DNA of 36,901 nt from an uncultured Collinsella sp. (lineage in GTDB: Bacteria; Actinomycetota; Coriobacteriia; Coriobacteriales; Coriobacteriaceae): positions 1 to 36,901 of the forward strand of contig USQQ01000016.1 of NCBI GenBank assembly GCA_900556875.1, given 5' to 3'. The notes beneath the pieces are model-generated. The model was not told the DNA's origin. It saw only the letters and a program-made list of their open reading frames with translations, and searched no databases. Position 1 is the stretch's first letter; the number at the start of each line of letters is the position of its first letter. A program made the translations under genes and the position numbers. Below are positions 15,220 through 24,092 of the stretch, piece after piece.

Positions 15220-15813
15220 ATGCCTATCAACAAACGAGAGAGCCTGCTGTTCACCTTTATCATGTGCTTTTGCATGGTGCTCTGGATGAGCATTTACAAC
15301 GTTGCCCTGCAGCATGGGGCCATCAACGGCGAGGTCATTGCCGCCGCATGGCTCGGCTTCCCCGTTGCCTACGTCTTTGCCATGTGCTGCGACTGGTTTA
15401 TCGTCAGCCCGCTGGCCAAAGGCTTCGCCTTCAAGTTCCTGGTTACTCCGGGCAAGAGCTCGCCGCTCGCTATGACGCTCGCCGTCAGCTCCTGCATGGT
15501 CGTTCCCATGGTCATCATCATGTCGCTCTACGGCGCGTGCGAAGGCCTGTTCCATATGCCCGGCGGCCCGCTTGCCAATTTGCAGGCGCTGCCGATGATG
15601 TGGCTCGTCAACATTCCGCGCAACTTTATCATGGCCCTGCCCTGGAACCTGCTGGTGGCCGGTCCGGTTGCGCGGTTTGTCTTCCGCCGCGCCTTCCCCA
15701 TGGGCACGGTCTTTGCCGAGCCGCACATGGAGCTCGTGCGCATGCCGGGTGCTCCCGTTGCCGAGGAGGTTGCCAACATTTCCGAGGGCATGGACGCCGA
15801 GCCTGCCTGCTAG
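15220..15813 (+). CDS. DUF2798-type membrane protein
   Basis: This integral membrane protein has 197 residues from the ATG at 15220. AGAAAGGA lies 11 nt upstream, and the start 13 codons earlier has no RBS. Four hydrophobic segments appear as two similar pairs: the first near 8-55 (ESLLFTFIMCFCMVLWMS, then VIAAAWLGFPVAYVFAM), the second near 80-155. Each pair resembles a DUF2798 unit, so it looks like an internal duplication. Function is unknown for the family. A strong terminator-like hairpin sits in front of it, and clpC follows on its own promoter. Confidence 0.75.
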   Translation: MPINKRESLLFTFIMCFCMVLWMSIYNVALQHGAINGEVIAAAWLGFPVAYVFAMCCDWFIVSPLAKGFAFKFLVTPGKSSPLAMTLAVSSCMVVPMVIIMSLYGACEGLFHMPGGPLANLQALPMMWLVNIPRNFIMALPWNLLVAGPVARFVFRRAFPMGTVFAEPHMELVRMPGAPVAEEVANISEGMDAEPAC

Positions 15814-15911
15814 GCAACGCTCAAAACCAGACCCCCAAACAGACCGGAGCGATTCCTTTTTTGTAGACGTTGTCGCGCGGCTCCATGCGGAAAAGGTCCC
15901 AACGGTTAACA

Positions 15912-15917
15912 TATACT
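15912..15917 (+). promoter_or_regulatory. -10 box of clpC
   Basis: TATACT lies 82 nt upstream of the clpC start; the -35 is weak. A hairpin follows at about 15938-15964 (AAAGCGC with GCGCTTT). I see no CIRCE, CtsR or HAIR operator. Confidence 0.4.
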
Positions 15918-15999
15918 CCATATGGGTAAAGAGACCAAAGCGCTGCCGCGGGGCGGCGCTTTGCGTTTGAAAAAACTAGCTCGTCTAAGAGGAACTAGC

Positions 16000-18642
16000 A
16001 TGTTAGACCGTTTTACCGATCGCGCGCGCAAGGTCATGTCCATGGCCAAGCAAGAGGCGCTCGATCTTCATTCAAATAAGGTGGGTACCGAGCACCTGCT
16101 GCTCGCGCTTGCCAAGGAGGACGAGGGCATTGCCGCCGAGGCACTGCGTTCGCTCGACATCTCCTACGATGACATCATGGATACTCTTAAAGAGGTCCAG
16201 ACCACGGTTCCCGAGCCCAGTGAGGAGACCGAGGCGGCCAAGCTCGCCTTTACGCCGCTCGTCATTAGCGTGATGGAGCGTTCATTCCGCGTGGCGCGTG
16301 AAAACAACCAGACCTACGTGTCGACCGAGCACTTGCTGATCGGCATCGTCGAAGAGGGCAACGGCATGGCCATGGACATCCTCATGCGCCTGGGTGTGTC
16401 GTCCGCCTCCATCAAAAAGGCTATCGAGAAACTCACCGCCAAGGACCAGGATAAGAAGCGCCCGCTCGCTGGCGCCGGTGCTGGTCGTCCCGGTACGGGC
16501 CTGCCGTTCTTTAGCGGCTCGGATGCCTCCCAGCAAAAGGGGAGCGGCACCGATACACTTAAGCAGTTCGCGACCAACCTTACGCAGAAGGCACGCGACG
16601 GCGAACTCGATCCGGTGATCGGCCGCGAAAAGGAAGTCCAGCGTATGATGGAGATCCTTTCGCGCCGCACCAAGAACAACCCTCTTATCCTGGGCGATCC
16701 CGGCGTGGGCAAAACGGCCATCGTCGAGGGACTGGCGCAACAGATTGCTGCCGGCAACGTGCCCGAGAACCTCATGAACCAGAATATCTGGACGCTCGAC
16801 CTGCCGGGTCTCGTTGCGGGCGCCAAGTATCGCGGTGAGTTCGAGGAGCGCCTCAAGAACGTGATCCAGGAGGCAACCGAGGCCGACGATGTCATCCTGT
16901 TTATCGATGAGATGCACACCATCATCGGTGCCGGTTCTGCCGAGGGCTCCATCGACGCGAGCTCCATGCTCAAGCCCGTGCTCGCGCGCGGTGCCTTCCA
17001 GATTATCGGCGCCACCACGGCCGAGGAATTCCGCAAGTACCTCACCAAGGACCCGGCCTTCGAGCGTCGCTTCCAGACCATCGATGTCGAGGAGCCGAGC
17101 GTCGAGGACACGGTCAAGATCCTGACCGCGCTCAAGCCGCGCTACGAGGAGCACCACCATGTGCGCTATACGCAGGGTGCTATCGAGGCCGCCGCGAACC
17201 TTTCCAACCGCTACATCCAGGATCGCTTCCTGCCCGATAAGGCCATCGACCTCATTGACGAGGCCGGTGCCCGCGCCCGCATCGCCGCCAACCGCGCGCC
17301 CGAGCCGGTGCGCGAGGCCGAGCATCGCATAGAGGAGCTCAAGGCCGCCGCGCAGGAGGCCACCGAGAGCGACGACATGAACAAGGCCGCCGAGATCACC
17401 GAGCAGCAGAAGGCTGCCGAGATCGAACTCGCCGAGGCCAAGGCTGCCTGGACCGCCGAGCTCGACGCCAGCCCGCTCACCATCGATGTGAGTCAGATCG
17501 CCGATATCGTGTCCGTGACTTCGGGCGTGCCGGTGTCCTCGCTTACCGAGAGCGAGAGCCGTCGCCTGCTGCAGGCAGAAAGCGTGCTCAAGACGCGCAT
17601 CATCGGTCAGGATGAGGCTGTCGAGGCCGTTGCCAAGGCCGTGCGCCGCAGCCGCTCGCCGCTCAAGGACCCGCGTCGCCCCGGCGGTAGCTTTATCTTC
17701 CTGGGTCCCACCGGCACAGGCAAGACCGAGCTCGCCAAGACGCTCGCCGAATACCTCTTTGGCAGCAAGGATGCGCTCATCAGCTTCGACATGTCGGAGT
17801 TCGGCAGCGAGTTCGAGGTCTCCAAGCTCATCGGTAGCCCTCCGGGCTATGTGGGTCACGACGAGGGCGGCCAGCTCACCAAGGCCGTTCGTCGCCACCC
17901 GTACTCGGTCGTGCTGTTCGACGAGATCGAGAAGGCGCACCCCGATATCTTCAACATCTTGCTGCAGGTGCTGGAGGAGGGTCGTCTGACCGATAGCCAG
18001 GGCAAGACGGTCGACTTCCGCAACACCGTGATCATCATGACGTCCAACGTGGGCGCCCGCGAGATCGCGCAGGATGCGAGCGTTGGCTTTGGCACCACCG
18101 GCGAGCAGGGCCTCACCTCGAGTGAGATCCGCGGCCGTGCGATGGGTGAGCTCAAGCGCCTGTTCCGCCCCGAGCTGCTCAACCGTATCGACGACATCGT
18201 GGTGTTCCAGAAGCTCTCGGGCGAGAATCTCACCAAGATCGCGCATCTGCTGGTGGACGACCTGCGTCAGCGTTTGATTGCCAACGGCATGAACATTAAG
18301 CTCACCGATGCGGCCTATGACAAGATCGTGGCGGAGGGTACCGACCTCACCAACGGTGCGCGTCCGTTGCGCCGTGCTATTCAAAAGCTCATCGAGGACC
18401 CACTGTCCGAGGAGCTTCTGGCCGGCGAGTGGGGTGAGGGCGATACCGTCCTGTGCGACGTGGCCGATGGCAAGTTTGTCTTTAGCCACGGCACGGGCGA
18501 GATCCCGGCACCGCGTCCGGCGGGCTCGCTCGGTGGCGATACCGCCCCGGCGGCACCGCACACCGGCAACGCCGCGCCTGTGAGCAGTGGCGTGAGCGCG
18601 GGCCCCGGCGGCATGATGCAAGCCGGTTCCGGCGCACTGTAG
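16000..18642 (+). CDS. clpC: ATP-dependent Clp protease ATP-binding subunit ClpC
   Basis: This AAA+ unfoldase feeds substrates to the ClpP peptidase. It has 880 residues from the ATG at 16000 (AAGAGGAA upstream); the longer frame through the leader hairpin is rejected. Order: double Clp N-domain (about 1-145), a Gly/Ser linker, AAA1 with Walker A GDPGVGKT (232-239) and Walker B ILFIDEMHT, an M-domain coiled coil rich in Ala/Glu (about 430-490), AAA2 with GPTGTGKT (569-576), and a sensor/C-domain. The last 50 residues are a Pro/Gly/Ala-rich tail. No ctsR, mcsA or mcsB is next to it, so control differs from Bacillus. ClpB is excluded by the short M-domain. Confidence 0.93.
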   Translation: MLDRFTDRARKVMSMAKQEALDLHSNKVGTEHLLLALAKEDEGIAAEALRSLDISYDDIMDTLKEVQTTVPEPSEETEAAKLAFTPLVISVMERSFRVARENNQTYVSTEHLLIGIVEEGNGMAMDILMRLGVSSASIKKAIEKLTAKDQDKKRPLAGAGAGRPGTGLPFFSGSDASQQKGSGTDTLKQFATNLTQKARDGELDPVIGREKEVQRMMEILSRRTKNNPLILGDPGVGKTAIVEGLAQQIAAGNVPENLMNQNIWTLDLPGLVAGAKYRGEFEERLKNVIQEATEADDVILFIDEMHTIIGAGSAEGSIDASSMLKPVLARGAFQIIGATTAEEFRKYLTKDPAFERRFQTIDVEEPSVEDTVKILTALKPRYEEHHHVRYTQGAIEAAANLSNRYIQDRFLPDKAIDLIDEAGARARIAANRAPEPVREAEHRIEELKAAAQEATESDDMNKAAEITEQQKAAEIELAEAKAAWTAELDASPLTIDVSQIADIVSVTSGVPVSSLTESESRRLLQAESVLKTRIIGQDEAVEAVAKAVRRSRSPLKDPRRPGGSFIFLGPTGTGKTELAKTLAEYLFGSKDALISFDMSEFGSEFEVSKLIGSPPGYVGHDEGGQLTKAVRRHPYSVVLFDEIEKAHPDIFNILLQVLEEGRLTDSQGKTVDFRNTVIIMTSNVGAREIAQDASVGFGTTGEQGLTSSEIRGRAMGELKRLFRPELLNRIDDIVVFQKLSGENLTKIAHLLVDDLRQRLIANGMNIKLTDAAYDKIVAEGTDLTNGARPLRRAIQKLIEDPLSEELLAGEWGEGDTVLCDVADGKFVFSHGTGEIPAPRPAGSLGGDTAPAAPHTGNAAPVSSGVSAGPGGMMQAGSGAL

Positions 18643-18664
18643 GGATTAACATACCTTGTATAAC

Positions 18665-18700
18665 GGGGGGCGTTTCCGATAAGGAAGCGCCCCCATTTCT
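18665..18700 (+). terminator. terminator after clpC
   Basis: GGGGGCGTTTCC and GGAAGCGCCCCC form an 11-12 bp stem with a 5-nt loop, followed by ATTTCT. Confidence 0.75.
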
Positions 18701-18754
18701 ATTGAAATGCGCTTCAATCTGCCGTGCTATACTAAAATTGAGATACCGTATAGC
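18701..18754 (+). promoter_or_regulatory. promoter and operator-like dyads of the RHH/PIN module
   Basis: Two inverted repeats flank and cover the -10 box: ATTGAA-N6-TTCAAT (18701-18718), and GCTATAC with GTATAGC (18727-18733, 18748-18754). The latter overlaps TATACT (18728-18733). TTGAAA at 18702 could be a -35 at a wide 20-bp spacing. Such dyads fit autorepression by the RHH antitoxin; binding is inferred. Confidence 0.5.
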
Positions 18755-18766
18755 AAAGGAGCTGAT

Positions 18767-19126
18767 ATGCCTACATCAATGCTCGACACGCGGCCAGTTC
18801 AGATGAACGTGCGTATAGATCGTCAGCTCAAAGAGGCAGGAGACGCCGTCCTGACCCATATTGGCATGACGCCGTCACAAGCTGTTCGGACACTTTGGGA
18901 GTATCTGGTCGTTAACGGACGCATGCCCTCGAAGGGAGACGCGGCGGCTCCGGTTTCTGACGGAGTGGAGCCCCGGCGCATGGAGTCAAGGGCCGCGCAA
19001 GGCAGCCATATCGTTCGCGATTCGTGCCTCAAATACGGCATCCCCATCCCTGAGTTCTCGGGAGACTATGACGACCTCTATGAGGAGGCCATGGCGGAGC
19101 GCTATCCCGAGTGGGTGGAACTATGA
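18767..19126 (+). CDS. RelB/DinJ-family RHH antitoxin
   Basis: This is the predicted antitoxin and autorepressor of a type II toxin-antitoxin pair. It has 119 residues from ATG at 18767 (AAAGGAGC upstream). The N-terminus PVQMNVRIDRQLKEAGDAVL, then MTPSQAVRTLWEYLVVNG, is a typical DinJ/RelB ribbon-helix-helix dimer unit (about 9-52). A poorly conserved middle follows. The acidic tail DYDDLYEEAMAERYPEWVEL is probably the toxin-wrapping part. Its stop overlaps the start of the PIN gene (ATGA). Partnering a RelB-like antitoxin with a PIN toxin rather than a RelE/YafQ toxin is uncommon. Confidence 0.8.
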   Translation: MPTSMLDTRPVQMNVRIDRQLKEAGDAVLTHIGMTPSQAVRTLWEYLVVNGRMPSKGDAAAPVSDGVEPRRMESRAAQGSHIVRDSCLKYGIPIPEFSGDYDDLYEEAMAERYPEWVEL

Positions 19127-19683
19127 GCACAGAAGGCGTCCTCAAGCTGTTAATCGATACCAACGTATGGATGGATTATTTTTCTGGCAGGTCCGACCGT
19201 ACGGCAAATGTCGTCCATCTGATCGAGATTGCCGACGCCTCGGAGCGGATTGTCCTGTTTGCCTCGTCGCTTTCGGTCAAAGACGTTTCATATCTTGTCT
19301 CGGCGGCAATCAAGCAGGAGTGCCGAAGAAAGACTGGCTCACTGAGCGATAACGCCATTGCGGCGGCAGACGAAACGGCCTGGGCATGCGTTCGACAGAT
19401 GCGCGAGCTAGCCCTCATCGCCCCGGTCGGTGCAGACGAGGTCTTCGACTCCTTTGTGTTCAAGTACCACCACAATGACTTTGAGGACGACCTGATGCTG
19501 GGCGTCGCCAATCGCATTGATGCCGATTACGTCGTGACGGAGGACAAGAATCTTATTAAACATTTCAATGGTGTATGCATTAATGTTCAACATGCGTTGA
19601 GGTTGGTTGGGGGTCCAACGTTCCCTCTGCACGGCCCGTCTAGCTTGCTTTACCTTGATAAAGTGGCGTTTCCTCACCGTTAG
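19123..19683 (+). CDS. PIN-domain toxin
   Basis: This predicted Mg-dependent endoribonuclease is the toxin partner of the upstream RHH protein. It has 186 residues from ATG at 19123, which overlaps the antitoxin stop by 4 bp. LLIDTNVWMDYF gives the first catalytic Asp (D12). FEDDLMLGVANRIDADYVVTEDKN supplies the further acidic residues (E121-D123, D133, D135, D141), a complete PIN active-site pattern. The C-terminal 25 residues are extra. PIN toxins often cleave tRNA or rRNA, but the target is unknown here. GC3 bias is weaker than in clpC or pepD, suggesting acquisition. Confidence 0.8.
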   Translation: MSTEGVLKLLIDTNVWMDYFSGRSDRTANVVHLIEIADASERIVLFASSLSVKDVSYLVSAAIKQECRRKTGSLSDNAIAAADETAWACVRQMRELALIAPVGADEVFDSFVFKYHHNDFEDDLMLGVANRIDADYVVTEDKNLIKHFNGVCINVQHALRLVGGPTFPLHGPSSLLYLDKVAFPHR

Positions 19684-19718
19684 CCGATGATGCAAGGGCG
19701 CTCGGCGTTTTCGACTGG

Positions 19719-19747
19719 TTTATGCACGCAAAGTCTGGGAATATACA
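19719..19747 (+). promoter_or_regulatory. promoter of pepD
   Basis: TTTATG (19719-19724) and TATACA (19742-19747) are separated by 17 bp, 45 bp before the pepD start. Confidence 0.4.
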
Positions 19748-19791
19748 AGTCGCATATCTTACTGTCTAACCAGTTGCGCCAAGGAGGCACC

Positions 19792-21249
19792 ATGGACTAC
19801 AAGATTACCGGCTACGAGCCCGCCCAGCTGTTCCATTTCTTTGAGGAGGTCAGCGCGATCCCCCGCGGGTCTGGCAACGAGAAGGGTATCAGCGATTTCC
19901 TGGTCGCGTTTGCCAAGGAGCGCGGCTTTGATGTGTATCAGGACGAGGTCTACAACGTCATCATTCGCAAGCCCGCATCTGCCGGTGCCGAGAATGCCCC
20001 GACCGTGATGCTGCAGGGCCACATCGATATGGTGTGCGACAAGTTGGGCTCCGTTGAGCACGACTTTACGACCGATGGTATCGACCTGGTCGTCAAGGAC
20101 GGCGTCCTCACCGCTAACGGTACTACCCTGGGTGCCGACAACGGTATCGCCGTCGCTCTGATGCTCACTGTTCTCGATGACGATTCGATCGTTCACCCCG
20201 CCCTCGAGTGCGTATTCACCACCGACGAGGAGACTGGCCTGGTCGGCGCCGAGACGCTCGACAAGTCCCAGATTAGCGCCCGCACCATGATTAACCTTGA
20301 CTCCGAGGAAGAGGGCGTGGCCACCGTCAGCTGCGCCGGCGGTGTCGTCGTTACCTACACCTGCCCGATCGTGCGCGAGCACAAGACCGGCAGCACCCTC
20401 ACGCTCGACATCTCCGGCCTACTGGGTGGTCATTCCGGCAACGATATCAACCTGGAGCGCGGCAACGGCAACCTCATCATGGCCCGCATCATCGACCGCC
20501 TGATGGTTGCCGGCGAGCCCGCCATCGTCAGCTTTAACGGCGGCACTAAGGACAACGCCATCAACCGTGAGTGCAAGGCTGTTCTGGTGTACGCCGATCA
20601 CGCTGCCGCCGAGGCCGCGGCCCAGATCGCAAAGGGCATCATCGCCGACGTCACCGCCGAGCTCGAGGTCTTCGACCCCGGCTTTACTTGCACCGTCGAG
20701 ATCGCCGATGACGCCGAGGTCGAGGCCATGGACGAGAAGTCCGCGCTTGCCCTCATCCGCGCCCTGCGTCTTGCCCCCAACGGCGTGATCCGCCGCAACG
20801 TCGCCACCGACGGCTCCGTCGAGGTTTCCTCCAACATCGGCGTGGTCGCCACTTCCGACGATCAGGTCAAGATCATGCTGTCCCCGCGCTCCTCGATCAC
20901 CTCGCTGCAGAACGAGTTCAAGGACCGTCTGCAGACGCTGGCCGATGTCTTGGGCTTCGACGCCAAGTTCGAGTTCGAGTATCCCGGCTGGAGCTATGCC
21001 GAGCATTCGCCGGTCCGCGACGTCTTTGTCGAGAGCTATCGCGAGCTCTTTGGCTCCGAGCTGCGCATCGAGTCCATCCACGCCGGCCTTGAGTGCGGCC
21101 TGTTTGCCGAGGCCCTGCACGGCCTGGACGCCATCGCCGTGGGCCCGACGCTCTCCGATGTCCACACCCCGGACGAGAGCATGGAGCTCGCTTCTGCCGA
21201 GCGCTTCTACGAGCTGCTCATCGACGTCCTCAAGCGCCTCGCTGCGTAA
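19792..21249 (+). CDS. pepD: aminoacyl-histidine dipeptidase (M20 family, PepD-like)
   Basis: This cytosolic zinc peptidase hydrolyses dipeptides such as Xaa-His. It has 485 residues from ATG at 19792, with AAGGAGG 6 nt upstream; the frame extends further up but lacks an RBS. Metal and active-site segments are in order: VMLQGHIDMV (His/Asp), LGADNGIAVA (bridging Asp), FTTDEETGLVGAE (catalytic and metal Glu), INLDSEEEG, and a late Glu/His region (HAGLECGLFAEALHG, and SDVHTPDE). Length and order match PepD rather than PepT or PepV. It is a single-gene unit with a promoter and a strong terminator, standing between two toxin-antitoxin-like modules. Confidence 0.92.
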   Translation: MDYKITGYEPAQLFHFFEEVSAIPRGSGNEKGISDFLVAFAKERGFDVYQDEVYNVIIRKPASAGAENAPTVMLQGHIDMVCDKLGSVEHDFTTDGIDLVVKDGVLTANGTTLGADNGIAVALMLTVLDDDSIVHPALECVFTTDEETGLVGAETLDKSQISARTMINLDSEEEGVATVSCAGGVVVTYTCPIVREHKTGSTLTLDISGLLGGHSGNDINLERGNGNLIMARIIDRLMVAGEPAIVSFNGGTKDNAINRECKAVLVYADHAAAEAAAQIAKGIIADVTAELEVFDPGFTCTVEIADDAEVEAMDEKSALALIRALRLAPNGVIRRNVATDGSVEVSSNIGVVATSDDQVKIMLSPRSSITSLQNEFKDRLQTLADVLGFDAKFEFEYPGWSYAEHSPVRDVFVESYRELFGSELRIESIHAGLECGLFAEALHGLDAIAVGPTLSDVHTPDESMELASAERFYELLIDVLKRLAA

Positions 21250-21304
21250 AGGTCGCGCTAGCAGCAGTCCGAGCCACGTGCTGGTGGATTGCAAATGACA
21301 TTAC

Positions 21305-21354
21305 GAGAGGGGGGCACCCGAGCTTTTGCGACGGGTGCCCCCTCTCTTCTTTTG
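21305..21354 (+). terminator. terminator after pepD
   Basis: GAGAGGGGGGCACCCG and CGGGTGCCCCCTCTC pair over about 15 bp with a 13-nt loop, followed by TTCTTTT on the plus strand. It faces the 3' end of hipA. Confidence 0.85.
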
Positions 21355-21376
21355 GGAAATGGGAGATTATGGACAC

Positions 21377-22681
21377 CTAGCCCATATCCGCCTTGATGAG
21401 GTCGAGGGTGCGCTGGCAGTTTTCGCGGACGGGGCCGAGCATATGCTCGCGCAGGTCCGCCATGCCGGGAAGGTCGGCGTATTCGTCCATGACTTCTTCC
21501 ATGCAAATAGGTACCTCGTAGGCGAGGTCCATCATGGTCGCAAAGCAAAACTTCTCGGATAGCCCGGCATCGGTGAGTGCCGCCTCCAGCGCGGGGTCGC
21601 CCATACCGTGGTATCGGCGGATAGCGCCTGGACCGATGCGTCCCACACGATTTTCGCCGCCAACGCTCATGGCAAGGCGCGCCCGGCGGCGCATGCGCTC
21701 ATACGCCAAACCCGACGCGACATCGTACATACGAGCCATCATGGCCGTGCCGCCGTTTCCGAGTAACAGGGAATAGTTTTTCGCATGCGCGTCCGGTGCA
21801 CCGATAACGGCGTTAAAGAACAGTATCTGCGTAAACAGATACAGGTTAAGTTGATGGTGGCTCGTATGTACGAGGAGCTCTTGAATGTCGCGTGTGGTCG
21901 GGCCGCCGTCTGCCGTGTACTTTTGGGCGGGCATCACCCCAAGTGCCTGACAGAGGTCTTCTTGATGTAGGCGCCTGATCGTTCCGTCTTCGACTTTCAC
22001 GCGGTCATAGCGCTCGACAATGAGGGCAGGTTCGTCCTTAAACATACGATATTCGACGTTTGCCGTTGCGATACCGGCGCGCTGGGCGCTTTTCATGCAG
22101 ACAAACTCATTGAGAGCCTCGAGTTTAAATCCGATAACGCCATTTTTGAAAATATGCGTCGTGGGCGAGGAGCCCATGCATTCGCACCAGCGGCCGTTTG
22201 TGAACGCGAGCGCGAATTTGCCCTGGTTGCCTCCAAGTGACCAACTTTCATCTAGACCCATCCACGATGCATCGCGGTTATCTCTGATCGACTTGAGACG
22301 GAGAGCAATTTCGTGGTCGTCTATAGGGCGGTATTCGCCGGAGCGATGCAGGACGGCGTCGATATCTTCTTCGGCACAAAATTGCACGCCGCCCGGACAG
22401 TCGAGTCCGATTTGGCTGAGCAACGCAACGGGATTGTTGGGCCTAACGTCGAATTCGGCGGCAATCGCTTTTCGTTGGTCCTCGCTGTCGGGTAGAAGGC
22501 CAAACAGGTACGGATTCATGACCTGTTGGCCGTATGTGCGATTTGATACGGGTATGTTGGTCGATAGGGCTGGCCCGTCATAGCCTTGGTCGTAGGAAAA
22601 GCTGATAAGGCCTTTCTCATCTTGTGCGAGCGTTCCAGCAGGTACGCCGCAAATAATAGTCCGAAGCGTTTTTCTGGCCAT
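21377..22681 (-). CDS. hipA: HipA-family serine/threonine kinase toxin
   Basis: HipA kinases phosphorylate translation factors such as GltX and can induce growth arrest. The 434 residues contain the HipA N-domain (about 1-110: GTLAQDEKGLISFSYD, PYLFGLLPDSEDQR). The phospho-acceptor/Gly loop SLGGNQGKFAL is followed by THIFKNG, HQEDLCQALG, the catalytic DAHAKN (D297, N302) and MYDVASGLAY, the DFG-like metal site. All kinase residues seem intact, so it may be active. It starts 3 nt after the hipB stop, with an RBS inside hipB. The target is unknown. Confidence 0.88.
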   Translation of the reverse strand: MARKTLRTIICGVPAGTLAQDEKGLISFSYDQGYDGPALSTNIPVSNRTYGQQVMNPYLFGLLPDSEDQRKAIAAEFDVRPNNPVALLSQIGLDCPGGVQFCAEEDIDAVLHRSGEYRPIDDHEIALRLKSIRDNRDASWMGLDESWSLGGNQGKFALAFTNGRWCECMGSSPTTHIFKNGVIGFKLEALNEFVCMKSAQRAGIATANVEYRMFKDEPALIVERYDRVKVEDGTIRRLHQEDLCQALGVMPAQKYTADGGPTTRDIQELLVHTSHHQLNLYLFTQILFFNAVIGAPDAHAKNYSLLLGNGGTAMMARMYDVASGLAYERMRRRARLAMSVGGENRVGRIGPGAIRRYHGMGDPALEAALTDAGLSEKFCFATMMDLAYEVPICMEEVMDEYADLPGMADLREHMLGPVRENCQRTLDLIKADMG

Positions 22682-22684
22682 AGA

Positions 22685-23155
22685 CTATTTCCCTTCAGAC
22701 TTGGCTTGGGCGGGTGCGTTTGCGGCAATCGAGACTCCGAGATTGGACATGGCGAAATCGGCGAAGACCTCGTCGTAGAGTGCGGATGTAAAGGGGGTAT
22801 CTGCAAGAACCGGAATGGCGGCGCAGCGACGGTAGCTATGAGAGGGACGTTGAGCGTGATGGCACCTGGGGGTACTGCGAGGTTGCAGGTCGGCATGCGG
22901 GACGTTGGCTGATTGCTCGTTATTCGTTTGGACGATATCCCCTTGAGCGGCGAGCGCCAGTCCGAGAGTATTGAAGATCGCCAATAACTTGTCGAGCCGA
23001 ATACCCGTGGCGTCGCCCAGCTCGAGCGATGCGAGCAGACGCTCCGAAACACCGGCCTTTTTGGCGAGGGCGGCACGGGTGAGACCCTGAGCCTCGCGTG
23101 CCTGGCGCACGTAGATGCCAGCTTGGCGGGGTGTGGTGATGGGGAAGGTATCCAC
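22685..23155 (-). CDS. hipB: HipB-like XRE-family antitoxin/repressor
   Basis: This is the predicted DNA-binding partner of HipA. I place the start at GTG 23155, because GGAG lies 6 nt upstream and it leaves the operator free. A frame running up to 23212 would start inside the operator without an RBS. The 156-residue product has an XRE helix-turn-helix (about 10-65: AGIYVRQAREAQGL, then LAKKAGVSERLLASLE). The rest is longer than a normal HipB (about 90 residues). A stretch at 22823-22879 reads as implausible protein, while the neighbouring frame looks protein-like there, so a compensated frameshift is possible. Confidence 0.72.
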   Translation of the reverse strand: MDTFPITTPRQAGIYVRQAREAQGLTRAALAKKAGVSERLLASLELGDATGIRLDKLLAIFNTLGLALAAQGDIVQTNNEQSANVPHADLQPRSTPRCHHAQRPSHSYRRCAAIPVLADTPFTSALYDEVFADFAMSNLGVSIAANAPAQAKSEGK

Positions 23156-23170
23156 GGCGATCTCCGAACG

Positions 23171-23238
23171 TGCAGACTTTTGCATATCAGTATGACATGC
23201 AAAAGTCTGCACGAAAAGGCATTATGCAAAACTCTGCA
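23171..23238 (-). promoter_or_regulatory. hip operator: three TGCA-N6-TGCA boxes at 27-bp steps
   Basis: Boxes occur at 23171-23184, 23198-23211 and 23225-23238, each 14 bp with TGCA at both ends. The first two are exact inverted complements and extend to a 15-bp perfect inverted repeat. Start-to-start spacing is exactly 27 bp. They lie just upstream of hipB, as expected for HipB autorepression with cooperative binding. Confidence 0.75.
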
Positions 23239-23280
23239 TGAGACCTCTACATTGACGTTGAGCTTATGAGAGGCGTTTTT

Positions 23281-23871
<591 letters not shown>

Positions 23872-23930
23872 AGTCTGGCTCCCTCTCTGCGGGCGAGCCC
23901 GATTACGCGACTACTCCCTCATTTATATGA
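23872..23930 (-). promoter_or_regulatory. mntP leader with possible yybP-ykoY-like (Mn2+) element
   Basis: On the minus strand the leader reads GAGGGAGTAGTCGCG, followed by a CGGGC/GCCCG hairpin and GAGCCAGAC just before the start. GGGAGTAG resembles the conserved loop of the manganese riboswitch, and mntP is a classic target. The region is short, and I cannot match the second conserved loop, so this is tentative. Confidence 0.3.
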
Positions 23931-23957
23931 GACCCGATGCTACCACATGAGCAGTCA

Positions 23958-23977
23958 AAGGAGCCCCGTCCCAAATG
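23958..23977 (-). repeat. GGGACGGGGCT repeat motif, minus-strand copy
   Basis: The minus strand reads ATTTGGGACGGGGCT, identical over 15 bases to 8556-8570, with partial similarity beyond. It lies in the mntP-disA intergenic region. The rest of that 221-bp gap holds the two divergent promoters, which I cannot place precisely. Confidence 0.5.
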
Positions 23978-24092
23978 AGCTACCTAAGCGGTGTTCGCTC
24001 ATTCTGTAAGCATCGGATTTCGTGGCTGCTGCGGGGACAAACCGTGAGAAACTATTTAGCGTTTATGGAGCGTATACGATGGGAGCGATGCC

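Noticed and set aside
15922..15999. N-terminal extension of ClpC by 26 residues
   Set aside because: It would be encoded by a leader hairpin, and a good RBS precedes the ATG at 16000.
23156..23212. Longer HipB starting at 23212 or 23185
   Set aside because: Those starts lie within the operator boxes and lack an RBS; GTG 23155 has GGAG at good distance.
23239..23280. Terminator for hipB/mntP
   Set aside because: The CCTCT/AGAGG hairpin has its T-run on the plus strand, where no gene ends, so I could not assign it.
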